A stretch of 64,000 nucleotides of DNA from Actinotalea alkalitolerans (GTDB lineage: Bacteria > Actinomycetota > Actinomycetes > Actinomycetales > Cellulomonadaceae): NCBI RefSeq assembly GCF_023369855.1, contig NZ_JAMBPP010000003.1, forward strand, positions 295,768 through 359,767, in the 5' to 3' direction. Numbering within the stretch: the first letter of the stretch is position 1; each line of letters begins with the position of its first letter. Below the pieces are notes generated by a model. That model saw only the letters and a list, made by a program, of their open reading frames with translations. It searched no databases and was not told the DNA's origin. Made by a program: the position numbers and the translations under genes. Shown in pieces: positions 19,572-27,632 of the stretch.

Positions 19572-19916
19572 ATGGGACGCCACGCCGCGCGCGGTCCCGA
19601 CGGGTCCGCTCCGCACGACCGTCACCCGGACGACGCACGAACGACACCACCAGGGCCCGCAGACGAAGGCCACCCACCGCACCGTGCCACCTGGCTCGAG
19701 AGGCTGGTGCTCGCCGGCGTCGCGGCCCTGGCTGCAGCGGGCGTGCTGCACTGGGCCGGGCACCGACCGCTCGTGACAACCCTGTCGGCGCTGGGCGCCG
19801 CCGCCGTGGTGCTGGTCGCCTCGTGGGTCGCCACGACCGGCGCCCGAGCCCACCCCCGCACCCCGTCCGACGGTCCGCCCCGCCCCCGGCCAGGACCCTC
19901 CGACCCCGTACAGTGA
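19572..19916 (+). CDS. Small protein with two predicted TM helices, unknown
   Basis: 114 residues: a hydrophilic Pro/His-rich N-terminus, two hydrophobic helices (LVLAGVAALAAAGVLHWAG and LVTTLSALGAAAVVLVASW, about 44-92) joined by a short HRPL turn, then a Pro-rich tail. Function not recognised. It ends 4 bp before the GTG of orn on the same strand, so the two are probably co-transcribed. The start is uncertain because no clear ribosome site precedes 19572. Confidence 0.5.
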   Translation: MGRHAARGPDGSAPHDRHPDDARTTPPGPADEGHPPHRATWLERLVLAGVAALAAAGVLHWAGHRPLVTTLSALGAAAVVLVASWVATTGARAHPRTPSDGPPRPRPGPSDPVQ

Positions 19917-19920
19917 CCGC

Positions 19921-20574
19921 GTGAGCCCTGCTGCGACGCCCAACGACCGGATCGTGTGGATCGACTGCGAGATGACCGGTCTGGATCTCACCCGAGACGC
20001 CTTGATCGAGATCGCCGCGGTGGTCACCGACTCCGAGCTGACCGTCCTGGACGGTGGCATCGACCTGGTGATCAGCCCGCCCCCCGAGGCTCTTGAGCAG
20101 ATGGAGCCCTTCGTGCGCGACATGCACACGAGCTCCGGGCTGCTCGAGGAGCTCGCCGCCGGCCTGACCCTGGCCGAGGCCGAGGAGCAGGTGCTCGCCT
20201 ACCTCAGGACGTGGGTCCCCGAGGCCCGAAAGGCACCCCTGGCGGGCAACTCGATCGGCACCGACAAGACCTTCCTCGACCGTGATATGCCCGGCCTCGT
20301 CGGCCACCTGCACTACCGGGTGATCGACGTCTCCTCGATCAAGGAGCTCGCACGGCGCTGGTACCCGCGCATCTACTACTCCTCGCCCGAGAAGAACGGT
20401 GGGCACCGGGCGCTGGCTGACATCCTCGAGAGCATCGACGAGCTGCGCTACTACCGTTCCGCGATGCTCGTGGCGCCCCCCGGGCCGGACTCGGCGACAG
20501 CACGGGAGATCGCAGCCCAGGTGGTCGCGACCTCGGTGAGTGCCTCCCCACCGGGCAGCGCAGCACCGGCGTGA
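19921..20574 (+). CDS. orn: Oligoribonuclease
   Basis: 217 residues (family 180-220). A 3'-5' exonuclease of the DEDDh superfamily that degrades di- and short oligonucleotides, including pGpG from c-di-GMP turnover. ExoI WIDCEMTGLD (Asp, Glu), ExoII GNSIGTDKTFLD, ExoIII Y-x3 region and HRALADILES (His, Asp) are all intact; SSIKELARRWYP is also typical. The last 30 residues are a low-complexity extension. GTG start at 19921. A tRNA-His gene follows 104 bp downstream. Confidence 0.96.
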   Translation: MSPAATPNDRIVWIDCEMTGLDLTRDALIEIAAVVTDSELTVLDGGIDLVISPPPEALEQMEPFVRDMHTSSGLLEELAAGLTLAEAEEQVLAYLRTWVPEARKAPLAGNSIGTDKTFLDRDMPGLVGHLHYRVIDVSSIKELARRWYPRIYYSSPEKNGGHRALADILESIDELRYYRSAMLVAPPGPDSATAREIAAQVVATSVSASPPGSAAPA

Positions 20575-20678
20575 CCCATCGGCGACACCGGCCGTGACGC
20601 AGATCGCACCCCGGCGCACCGTGCACCGCCCTGGAGCGGGTAGACTCCACGACGGTCCGCAGCACGTTGCGGAGCGCG

Positions 20679-20754
20679 GTGGCTATAGCTCAGCAGGTAG
20701 AGCACCTGGTTGTGGTCCAGGGGGTCGCGGGTTCAAGTCCCGTTAGCCACCCCA
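20679..20754 (+). tRNA. tRNA-His (anticodon GTG)
   Basis: Acceptor GTGGCTA pairs with TAGCCAC. The anticodon stem-loop CTGGT-TGTGGTC-CAG gives GTG; the T-loop is GTTCAAG; the discriminator is C at 20751 and CCA is encoded (20752-20754). The base before (20678) is G and can serve as the obligatory G-1 of histidine tRNA. Confidence 0.97.
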
Positions 20755-20755
20755 T

Positions 20756-20795
20756 GCACGAAGGGCCGGTCCCCCTGGGGACCGGCCCTTCGTGC
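20756..20795. terminator. 18-bp perfect hairpin, bidirectional terminator
   Basis: Two perfectly complementary 18-base arms (20756-20773 and 20778-20795) around a CCTG loop, one base after tRNA-His and 26 bp before the stop of the convergent ATP-grasp gene. No long T-tract follows, as is common in GC-rich actinobacteria. Placement between convergent genes suggests it serves both. Confidence 0.9.
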
Positions 20796-20820
20796 GTCAG
20801 CGGCTCCGCACCGCGAATCC

Positions 20821-21756
20821 CTACCTGCCGGCGGTCGCGCGACGCAGCACGGCCTGCGCGAGCCGGTCGAGGGAGCCCTCCGCCAGCGAGGTGAACAACG
20901 AGGGCTCGACGAGCTCGAGCTCCATGAGGACCGGCTCGTCGTCGTCCCCACTGACCACGTCGACCCGCGCGTACAGGAAGCTCTCCAGGTCCGTACCGGC
21001 CGGTGAGCTCGCGCGGACGGTGTCGAGCGCGACCGCGATCGCGTTGCGGGAGACCTCGATCTCGGCCGCGGAGGCCGTCGTCGGGCTCATGCGCTCCTCC
21101 TTGTAGATGCCGTCGACACCCACGTCAGGGCCGTCGAGCATCGCTCCCTTGAGGACGCTGTGGGAGTGCTCTCCGTCGATGAAGACGTGCGCACGCTCAC
21201 CGACCGTGTCAACGCTCTTGAGGTACCTCTGCACCATGATCGTGCGGTCGGCGCCGAGTAGGCGACGGGCATGGGTGATGGCCAGGCCGCGCGAGGTCGC
21301 GTCGATCGCCGTGTACCGACCGGTGTCCACGGACCCGGCCGAGATCGCGGGCTTGATCACGAAGTCACCATGGGCCGGGAACCGGGTGTGCAGCGCCCGC
21401 GAGGACAGGTTCTGCGCCGGCTCGATCCACATCGTGGGGACCACCGGGACACCGGCGAGCTCGAGCTCACGCAGGTAGTGCTTGTCGGTGTTCCACCGGA
21501 CGACCGACGAGGGGTTCGCCAGTCGTGTGACGGCCTGGACCTGCTCGGCCCACCGCAGGAACTCGTCCCGGCGTTGCGCGTAGTCCCACGCAGAGCGGAT
21601 CACCACGAGGTCGAAGCCCGCCCAGTCGACGGCGGGGTCGTCCCAGACGGTCGCGACCGCCTCGACCCCCAGCCCGGTCAAGGCATCCTGGAGCGGGAGG
21701 TCGTCCCGGTCGAGGTCGGGCAGGGCGGCGCAGGTGGCCAACGCGATTCTCGTCAC
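20821..21756 (-). CDS. ATP-grasp family protein (RimK/glutathione-synthetase-like), substrate unknown
   Basis: 311 residues with the ATP-grasp layout. N-terminal pre-ATP-grasp Rossmann-like domain: ALATCAALPDLDRDDLPL and VVIRSAWDY. Central ATP-binding part: KHYLRELELAGVPVVPTMWI, FVIKPAISAGSVDTGRY, IMVQRYL. C-terminal metal and catalytic loop: YARVDVVSGDDDEPVLMELELVEPSLF (D-x-E-x-x-E-P pattern). Related proteins include D-cycloserine synthetase DcsG and the glutathione synthase group, which ligate a carboxylate to an amine. No biosynthetic partners are visible, so the product is unknown. GTG start at 21756. Confidence 0.82.
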   Translation of the reverse strand: MTRIALATCAALPDLDRDDLPLQDALTGLGVEAVATVWDDPAVDWAGFDLVVIRSAWDYAQRRDEFLRWAEQVQAVTRLANPSSVVRWNTDKHYLRELELAGVPVVPTMWIEPAQNLSSRALHTRFPAHGDFVIKPAISAGSVDTGRYTAIDATSRGLAITHARRLLGADRTIMVQRYLKSVDTVGERAHVFIDGEHSHSVLKGAMLDGPDVGVDGIYKEERMSPTTASAAEIEVSRNAIAVALDTVRASSPAGTDLESFLYARVDVVSGDDDEPVLMELELVEPSLFTSLAEGSLDRLAQAVLRRATAGR

Positions 21757-21953
21757 GCGATCACCCTAACGACCCCTGCCGCGACCCGCCCAGGCCGACC
21801 CGCCCGTCGCTGTACCGTGTGCCCGCAGCAGGACCCGTCCCTGCGGCACGCACCGGTCGCCGATCGCTCGCCATGCCTGAACGGCAGATCTGGGGTTGGA
21901 TCGTCGCGGGGGTCCGGCACGTGACGACAGCACATGAAGGAGGCGGGACGCGG

Positions 21954-22367
21954 ATGGCTGAGGCACCCGGGAAGGACCCCGAGCACGGTTCGGGGATGAG
22001 CCTGCACGAGCTGCCCGACAGGTCGATCATCACGCTCTACGGTGAGATCGACCTCGCGGTGCGACACACCGCCGGCCCGCTGTGCGCGGCCGTCGCCGAA
22101 CGCGCGCTGCCGCTGGTCATCGACGCCGAGCAGGTGCAGTTCATCGACTCGACGGGGATGTCGGTCCTGGTGCGGCTGGCCCGCGACGCCGAGACCCACC
22201 AGTACCCCGTCTCGTTGCGCAACGCCCCCTGGATGCTGCGCGAGCTGTTGGACGTCACCGGTGTCAGCGCGCTGCTGCCGGCGGACGACTCCGCGCGTGA
22301 CGGCGCCGCACCTGCGCTGTCACCCACCACCACGGACGACAGCCCCACCACGGCGAGCCCCGGCTGA
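21954..22367 (+). CDS. STAS-domain anti-sigma factor antagonist
   Basis: 137 residues. The STAS fold is seen in IITLYGEIDLAVRHTAGPL, LVIDAEQVQFIDSTGMSVLVRL (the phosphorylatable Ser is in DSTGMSVL) and a C-terminal helix. Such proteins release an alternative sigma factor by capturing its anti-sigma kinase when unphosphorylated. No partner kinase is adjacent, although a HATPase protein of that class occurs at 30341. AAGGAGG stands 10 nt before ATG 21954; an in-frame GTG at 21921 is an alternative start. The tail after about residue 110 is Ser/Thr-rich and disordered. Confidence 0.85.
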   Translation: MAEAPGKDPEHGSGMSLHELPDRSIITLYGEIDLAVRHTAGPLCAAVAERALPLVIDAEQVQFIDSTGMSVLVRLARDAETHQYPVSLRNAPWMLRELLDVTGVSALLPADDSARDGAAPALSPTTTDDSPTTASPG

Positions 22368-22419
22368 GCGGTGAGGCGGGACTGGCGCCGCGGCACGAGC
22401 CGCGACACCATCAGGATCC

Positions 22420-23172
22420 GTGACCCGCCTCGAGCAGTACGAGACCCGCACCTCCAAAGCCCTCACCGCCCTCGCGGCGATCTTCTTCCTGGTCTACGGC
22501 ATCCCGATCGTCTGGCCCGACCTCCCCAGAGGCGTCATCAGCGCGATGCAGGTCGCCAACGTCACGGTGTGGGCCCTCTTCGCGGTCGACCTCGCGATCC
22601 GGGTCGCAATGGCGCGACGTCGGGCGTCCTACCTGCTGCACCATCCGATCGACGTGCTCACCGTGCTGCTGCCGATGCTGCGCCCGCTCCGCGTGCTGCG
22701 GGTGTTCGCCGCCGGCCACTCGTTGCTCACCCGTGGCGGTGGGCTGCTGCGCACGGGGCAGGCCGTCCTCGTCTCGGCCGCCGTGCTCGTCCTGATCGGG
22801 GCCCTGTCGATCCTGGACGCGGAGCGGGGCACGCCCGGGTCGAACATCACCTCCTTCTCCGATGCCCTGTGGTGGGCGATGACCACGGTCACCACGGTCG
22901 GGTACGGCGACCAGTACCCGGTGTCGGGGATGGGACGGGTGGTCGCGGCCGCGCTGATGATCGTCGGGATCAGCGTGCTGGGAGTGGTGACCGCCAGCGT
23001 GGCGGCCTACTTCGTCACCTCCGACGACGGGCCGGAGGGGACGGACCCGGCGGGACCCGGTGCGCAGCTGCGCGAGCTGTCCGCTCTGCACGCGGACGGC
23101 GTGCTGACCGACGCGGAGTACTCCGCCGCCAAGGCCCGGATCCTGGAGCACTGGGTGATGCCGGGCGCCTGA
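22420..23172 (+). CDS. Voltage-gated-type K+ channel with C-terminal SHOCT motif
   Basis: 250 residues of the voltage-gated ion channel superfamily. Four hydrophobic helices form a sensor-like domain; the S4 equivalent MLRPLRVLRVF (about 86-96) has only three Arg at 3-4-residue spacing. After S5 comes the pore helix DALWWAMTTVTTVGYGDQYP (about 148-167), whose TVGYGD filter indicates K+ selectivity, then S6. The C-terminal GAQLRELSALHADGVLTDAEYSAAKARIL matches a SHOCT (short C-terminal) oligomerisation motif and replaces the more usual RCK domain. GTG start. It lies just upstream of a CPA2 antiporter on the same strand. Confidence 0.9.
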   Translation: MTRLEQYETRTSKALTALAAIFFLVYGIPIVWPDLPRGVISAMQVANVTVWALFAVDLAIRVAMARRRASYLLHHPIDVLTVLLPMLRPLRVLRVFAAGHSLLTRGGGLLRTGQAVLVSAAVLVLIGALSILDAERGTPGSNITSFSDALWWAMTTVTTVGYGDQYPVSGMGRVVAAALMIVGISVLGVVTASVAAYFVTSDDGPEGTDPAGPGAQLRELSALHADGVLTDAEYSAAKARILEHWVMPGA

Positions 23173-23284
23173 GCGCACCCCGTCGGCGCCCGGGGTCGGC
23201 GACGTCCGGGGGCCCCGCGGGTCGTGATCGGCTCGTTACAGTGTGGGCACGGTCCACCGAACCCGACCCGACCCGGGGAGCTGC

Positions 23285-24925
23285 ATGCTCGACTCCGACT
23301 TCGGTCAGGTCGCCGCCATCCTGCTCATCGCTGCCACCGCGGGTGGGCTCGCGCGGCTCCTGCGGCAGCCACTGATCATCGCCTACATCGCGGTCGGCAT
23401 CCTGGTCGGACCGGCAGTGCTGGGACTGGTCACTGCGACCGAGCAGGTGGCCCTGCTCGCCGAGGTGGGCATCGCGGTCCTGCTCTTCCTCGTCGGTCTC
23501 AAGCTCGACGTGCACCTGATCCGGAGCACCGGGCCGGTGGCGCTGGTGACGGGTCTCGGCCAGGTCGTCTTCACCTCGGTGGTCGGCTTCGTGCTGACCT
23601 GGGCGCTCGGCTACGACGTCGTGACGTCGATCTACGTCGCGGTCGCGCTGACCTTCTCCTCGACGATCATCATCGTCAAGCTGCTCTCGGACAAGCGTGA
23701 GCTCGACGAGCTGCACGGCCGGATCGCCATCGGCTTCCTCATCGTCCAGGACATCGTCGTGGTCCTCGCGATGATCGTCATCACCGCCACCGGGTCCGGC
23801 GGGGGTGACGCCGTCGGCAGCGAGGTCGCCCTGATCGCGCTGCGTGGCGTGGGCTTCCTGCTCGGGGTGGCCGTGCTCGCACGCTACGCCCTGCCCTGGC
23901 TCTTCGACCGCCTCGCCGGATCACCCGAGCTCGTCGTCCTCTCGGGGCTCGCGTGGGCCGTGGCCGTCGGCGCCTTCAGCGACTGGATCGGGCTCAGCAT
24001 GGAGGTCGGGGCGTTCGTCGCCGGGATCTCCCTGGCCTCGACCGCCTACCGCGAGGTGCTCGGTGCGCGGCTGGTGAGCCTGCGCGACATCCTCATCCTG
24101 TTCTTCTTCATCGACCTCGGCACGACCATGGAGTTCGGCGAGGCCGCGGCGCAGATCGGCCCCGCCCTGGTGCTGTCCGCCTTCGTCCTGATCGGCAACC
24201 CGTTGATCGTCATGGTCATCATGGGCCTGATGGGCTACCGCAAACGGGTGTCGTTCCTGTCGGGGCTGGCGGTCGCGCAGATCAGCGAGTTCTCGCTCAT
24301 CCTGGCGGCACTGGCCCTGTCGGTGGGACACATCGAGAGCCCCGCGGTCAGCCTGGTGACCATGGTCGGTGTCATCACCATCGGGTTGTCGACCTACCTG
24401 ATCCTGTACTCGAAGGAGATCTACGAGCGGATCGCCCCCGCGCTGTCGGTGTTCGAGCGGTCAGCACCGACCCGTGGGCAGGAGGGCCCGCAGGACGGCG
24501 GGGCCTACGACGCGATCGTGATCGGTGGGGGGCGGTTCGGCAGCGCACTGCTGTCCAGCAGGCACGCCCAGGGTCGGCTGCTGCTGGTCGACTTCGACCC
24601 CAACGCGCTGCGCACCTGGCGCGAGAAGGGGGTCGAGACCCTCTACGGGGACATCACCGAACCCGAGCTCGCGCAGGCGCTCCCCCTGTCGCAGGCACGT
24701 GCGGTGGTGTGCACGGTGCCTGATCTCTCGGTCAACCTCACGCTGCTCGAGGCACTGCGGCACCACGGGTTCCGTGGCACGGTCGCGCTGACGGCGCTCA
24801 GCGTGCGCGAGGCCGAGGTGCTCTCGGGCGAGGAAGGGGTCACCGTGATGCGCCCCTTCGCCGATGCGGCCGACCAGAACCTTCCGTTCCTGTTCGACCG
24901 CCCCGACCCGTCGAAGGAGGACTGA
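23285..24925 (+). CDS. CPA2 cation:proton antiporter with RCK/TrkA-N domain (Kef-like)
   Basis: 546 residues. About 12 TM helices of the Na+/H+ exchanger fold (residues 1-380) with LRQPLIIAYIAVGILVGPAVLG, LLFLVGLKLD, STIIIVKLLSDK (about 140) and AVAQISEFSLIL. A single cytoplasmic TrkA-N nucleotide-binding domain follows (about 415-530): AIVIGGGRFGS, LLLVDFDPNAL, VETLYGDITEPEL. A TrkA-C domain is absent. Predicted to exchange K+ (or Na+) for H+ under nucleotide control. GGGGAG precedes ATG 23285. The gap to the K+ channel gene is 112 bp and contains a single TCGTGATC element (23222-23229). Confidence 0.9.
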   Translation: MLDSDFGQVAAILLIAATAGGLARLLRQPLIIAYIAVGILVGPAVLGLVTATEQVALLAEVGIAVLLFLVGLKLDVHLIRSTGPVALVTGLGQVVFTSVVGFVLTWALGYDVVTSIYVAVALTFSSTIIIVKLLSDKRELDELHGRIAIGFLIVQDIVVVLAMIVITATGSGGGDAVGSEVALIALRGVGFLLGVAVLARYALPWLFDRLAGSPELVVLSGLAWAVAVGAFSDWIGLSMEVGAFVAGISLASTAYREVLGARLVSLRDILILFFFIDLGTTMEFGEAAAQIGPALVLSAFVLIGNPLIVMVIMGLMGYRKRVSFLSGLAVAQISEFSLILAALALSVGHIESPAVSLVTMVGVITIGLSTYLILYSKEIYERIAPALSVFERSAPTRGQEGPQDGGAYDAIVIGGGRFGSALLSSRHAQGRLLLVDFDPNALRTWREKGVETLYGDITEPELAQALPLSQARAVVCTVPDLSVNLTLLEALRHHGFRGTVALTALSVREAEVLSGEEGVTVMRPFADAADQNLPFLFDRPDPSKED

Positions 24926-24931
24926 GCAGCC

Positions 24932-26017
24932 CTACTCCACCGGGTCGGGCAGGTGGGCGGTCATCCGGCGCAGCGCGCCCAGCAGCCCGTCGGGGCTCAG
25001 ACGCCCGACGACGTCCCCTGCACCGCGTGTGACGGGGACCGGACGCCCACCCGAGGCGGCGAGTGCCGCGAAGGCGTCGTCGAGGCGGCTGCCGAGCTGC
25101 AGTCCCTGGTGTGGCCCCAGCCCCGGTGTCCGCACCTCGACCCGCCGGTCCAGGTCGTCGTGGCCCACCGCCTCGAGGTCCTCGACGGTGACCTCCCCGA
25201 TGCTCAGCAGGCGTACCGCCCGGCCGTTGCCGACGAGGTCCGTGACCATGCCGGGGGCCGGCCGGGCCAGCAGGTTCACCGCGTCGGCCACCTGCTCGAG
25301 GCGGCCACCGCGGCTGAACACGGCGATCCGGTCCCCCAGCCGCACGGCTTCGTCGACGTCGTGGGTGACCAGCATCACGGTCGTGCCGAGCTCTCGCTGG
25401 ATGCGCCAGAACTCCTGCTGGAGCCGACGACGGCCGGCGGGGTCCACCGCCCCGAAGGGCTCGTCCATGAGCAGCACCGGGGGGTCGGCCGCGAGCGCCC
25501 GGGCGACCCCGACCCGCTGCCGTTCACCCCCGGAGAGCTGGTGGGCGTAGCGGGAGGCGTACACCGAGGGGTCGAGTCCCACGAGCTCGAGCAGCTCAGC
25601 CGTCCGGCGGCGCGTGCGCGCCCGGTCCCATCCGAGCAGGTCGGGGACGGTCGCGACGTTCTGCCCGACGGTGCGGTGGGGGAACAGCCCCACGTTCTGG
25701 ATCACGTAGCCGATGCGGCGACGCAGCGCCACCGGGTCCACCCGGGCGACGTCCTCCCCCTCGAGCAGCACCCGTCCTGAGGTGAGCTCGACCAGCCGGT
25801 TGACCATCCGCAGGGTCGTGGACTTCCCGCAGCCCGAGGGCCCGACCAGGACGAGGAGCTCGTGCCGGTGGACCTCGAGGTCCAGCGCCTGCACCGCGAC
25901 CGTGCCGTCGGGGTACTCCTTGCGCGCCTGCTCGAGCCTGATGACCGCGTCCGTCGCACCCGGCCGATCACCGTCGAGGGACGACCCGTCGCCCGCGGGC
26001 GCCGATGGGGTGCTCAT
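24932..26017 (-). CDS. Osmoprotectant (glycine betaine/choline) ABC transporter ATP-binding protein
   Basis: 361 residues of the OpuCA/ProV type: Walker A GPSGCGKST, Q-loop YVIQNVGLFPHRTV, signature LSGGERQRVGVARAL, Walker B VLLMDEPFGAVDP, H-loop VTHDVDEA. The C-terminal 110 residues (from SIGEVTVEDLEAVGHDDL) form a CBS-like regulatory region that looks incomplete compared with a full tandem CBS pair. It is divergent from its two permease genes across a 67-bp gap, and the binding protein gene is last on the other strand. ATG at 26017. Confidence 0.88.
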   Translation of the reverse strand: MSTPSAPAGDGSSLDGDRPGATDAVIRLEQARKEYPDGTVAVQALDLEVHRHELLVLVGPSGCGKSTTLRMVNRLVELTSGRVLLEGEDVARVDPVALRRRIGYVIQNVGLFPHRTVGQNVATVPDLLGWDRARTRRRTAELLELVGLDPSVYASRYAHQLSGGERQRVGVARALAADPPVLLMDEPFGAVDPAGRRRLQQEFWRIQRELGTTVMLVTHDVDEAVRLGDRIAVFSRGGRLEQVADAVNLLARPAPGMVTDLVGNGRAVRLLSIGEVTVEDLEAVGHDDLDRRVEVRTPGLGPHQGLQLGSRLDDAFAALAASGGRPVPVTRGAGDVVGRLSPDGLLGALRRMTAHLPDPVE

Positions 26018-26084
26018 GCGCAGCGACGCTACCCCGCGCCCCACCCGGTCGTCGTGCCGAAGACCTGCGGGTAGCGTGCCGGAG

Positions 26085-26756
26085 GTGACTGCCTCCCCGC
26101 CGGCGAACCCCTGGTTGTCCTGGCGCTACGTCGAGAGCAACTGGGGCGACCTCACGGTCGCGGTGGAGCAGCACGTGTCGCTCACCGCCCAGACCATCGC
26201 CATCGCCACGTTGATCGCCCTGCCCCTGGCCGTCCTCGCCCATGGCAGGCCGCGCGTCGCAGCCCTGGTCCTGGGGGTCAGTGGCGTCCTCTACACGATC
26301 CCCGCGCTGGCCCTGTTCGCGATCCTGGCGCCGTTCACCGGGATCGGGCGCACCACGGTGCTCATCGGACTGGTCGCCTACGCGCTGCTCGTGCTGGTCC
26401 GCAACGTCCTGGTCGGACTCGAGGGGGTCGACCCCGAGGTGCGCGACGCCGCTCGCGGGCTGGGGTACGGGCCCGTCCGCATGCTGCTCACGGTCGAGCT
26501 GCCCAACGCGCTGCCTGCGATCGTCGTCGGGCTGCGCCTGGCCACCGTCTCGACGGTCGCGCTGGTCACCATCGGCATCGTCGTGGGCTTCGGTGGCCTC
26601 GGGCAGCTCATGTTCCGCGGCTTCAACAGCAGCTACCGCGCCGAGATCATGACCGCCACCCTGCTGACCGTGGCCATCGCCGTGGTCGCGGACGTGCTGA
26701 TCCTGCTCGCCGGACGGCTCGCCACGCCGTGGACCCGGTCGGTGCGGGCCGGATGA
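26085..26756 (+). CDS. Osmoprotectant ABC transporter permease 1 (OpuCB/ProW-like)
   Basis: 223 residues with five or six TM helices. The BPD inner-membrane signature EVRDAARGLGYGPVRMLLTVELPNALPAIVVGLRLAT (the EAA-type loop contacting the ATPase) is clear, and LYTIPALALFAIL and VTIGIVVGFGGLGQL are typical of the betaine family. GTG start at 26085 just after GGAG. A second, paralogous permease follows 13 bp later. The arrangement of two short permeases matches the OpuC/YehW-YehY type and differs from the single ProW. Confidence 0.9.
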   Translation: MTASPPANPWLSWRYVESNWGDLTVAVEQHVSLTAQTIAIATLIALPLAVLAHGRPRVAALVLGVSGVLYTIPALALFAILAPFTGIGRTTVLIGLVAYALLVLVRNVLVGLEGVDPEVRDAARGLGYGPVRMLLTVELPNALPAIVVGLRLATVSTVALVTIGIVVGFGGLGQLMFRGFNSSYRAEIMTATLLTVAIAVVADVLILLAGRLATPWTRSVRAG

Positions 26757-26769
26757 GCGGGGCGCGGGC

Positions 26770-27483
26770 ATGACGGAGGTCCTCCAGGCCGCCCTGGTCT
26801 GGTTCAACGACCCCGCCAACTGGACGGGGTCCAGGGGGATCCTCGCGCGGACGGGCGAGCACCTGACCATGTCCGTGCTGGCGGTGCTCCTGGCAAGCCT
26901 CGTGGCCCTGCCGCTCGGTGTGTGGCTCGGTCACCGCCGCCGTGGCGGGACGCTCACCGTCCTGGTGGCGAACGCGTCCCGCGCCCTGCCGACCTTCGCC
27001 CTGCTGCTCATCTTCGCGTCGACCTCGTTGGGCTTCGGGAACCGCCCGGCGGTGCTGGCCACGGCGATCTTCGCCATCCCGCCGATCCTCACCAACACCC
27101 ACACCGGACTGCTCGAGGTCGACGCGGCCGCCCGGGACGCCGCACGGGGCATGGGGATGACCGGGCTGCGGTCGCTCGCCCAGGTCGAGATCCCCCTGGC
27201 CCTGCCCATGATCGCCGCGGGCCTGCGCACGGCCGCGGTGCAGGTGGTCGCGACGGTCACCCTCGCGGCCCTGGTCGGTGGTGGGGGCCTGGGCGTCTAC
27301 ATCGTGGTCGGGCTCGGCACCCGCCGCTTCGGCGAGGTGCTGGCGGGGGCGCTGCTGGTCGCCGCGCTCTGCCTGATCGCCGAGGGGGTGCTCGGCCTCA
27401 CCCAGCGTCTGATGACCCCCGAGGCGATGCGCCGGTACGCGACAGGGCAGGCAGATCCTGACCGCTCGTCCAGCCGCGTCTGA
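26770..27483 (+). CDS. Osmoprotectant ABC transporter permease 2 (OpuCD/YehW-like)
   Basis: 237 residues, six hydrophobic helices, with the EAA-type loop VDAAARDAARGMGMTGLRSLAQVEIPLALPMIAAGLRTA and the usual RALPTFALLLIFAST and ALVGGGGLGVYIVVGLG blocks. It pairs with permease 1 to form the membrane channel. It starts with ATG at 26770 and ends 149 bp before the lipoprotein gene. That gap holds the 11-bp direct repeats described separately, so the binding protein gene may have its own promoter. Confidence 0.9.
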   Translation: MTEVLQAALVWFNDPANWTGSRGILARTGEHLTMSVLAVLLASLVALPLGVWLGHRRRGGTLTVLVANASRALPTFALLLIFASTSLGFGNRPAVLATAIFAIPPILTNTHTGLLEVDAAARDAARGMGMTGLRSLAQVEIPLALPMIAAGLRTAAVQVVATVTLAALVGGGGLGVYIVVGLGTRRFGEVLAGALLVAALCLIAEGVLGLTQRLMTPEAMRRYATGQADPDRSSSRV

Positions 27484-27509
27484 GCCGCTCGGTCCGTGGA
27501 CGGTCTCGC

Positions 27510-27542
27510 CAGGTGACCGGATCGTGATCGGACCGTGATCAC
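27510..27542 (+). promoter_or_regulatory. 11-bp-phased direct repeats upstream of the osmoprotectant-binding protein
   Basis: ATCGTGATC (27521-27529) and ACCGTGATC (27532-27540) are separated by GG, giving an 11-bp period. A weaker in-phase unit CAGGTGACC occupies 27510-27518. The block GACCGTGATCAC (27531-27542) recurs exactly at 53049-53060. It lies 91-123 bp before the ATG at 27633. Confidence 0.6.
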
Positions 27543-27632
27543 CCAGGCGCCCCACCTGGTTGCCGATCCGCGCGTTCCGGGTTCGAATGATCTCGGTGCC
27601 GCATCCGAGCGGCCGAGCACCAGGGAGCCCAC

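Noticed and set aside
23222..23229. TCGTGATC before the antiporter gene as another member of the 11-bp repeat family
   Set aside because: Only a single unit is present, with no second unit at 11 bp on either side, so chance is likely.
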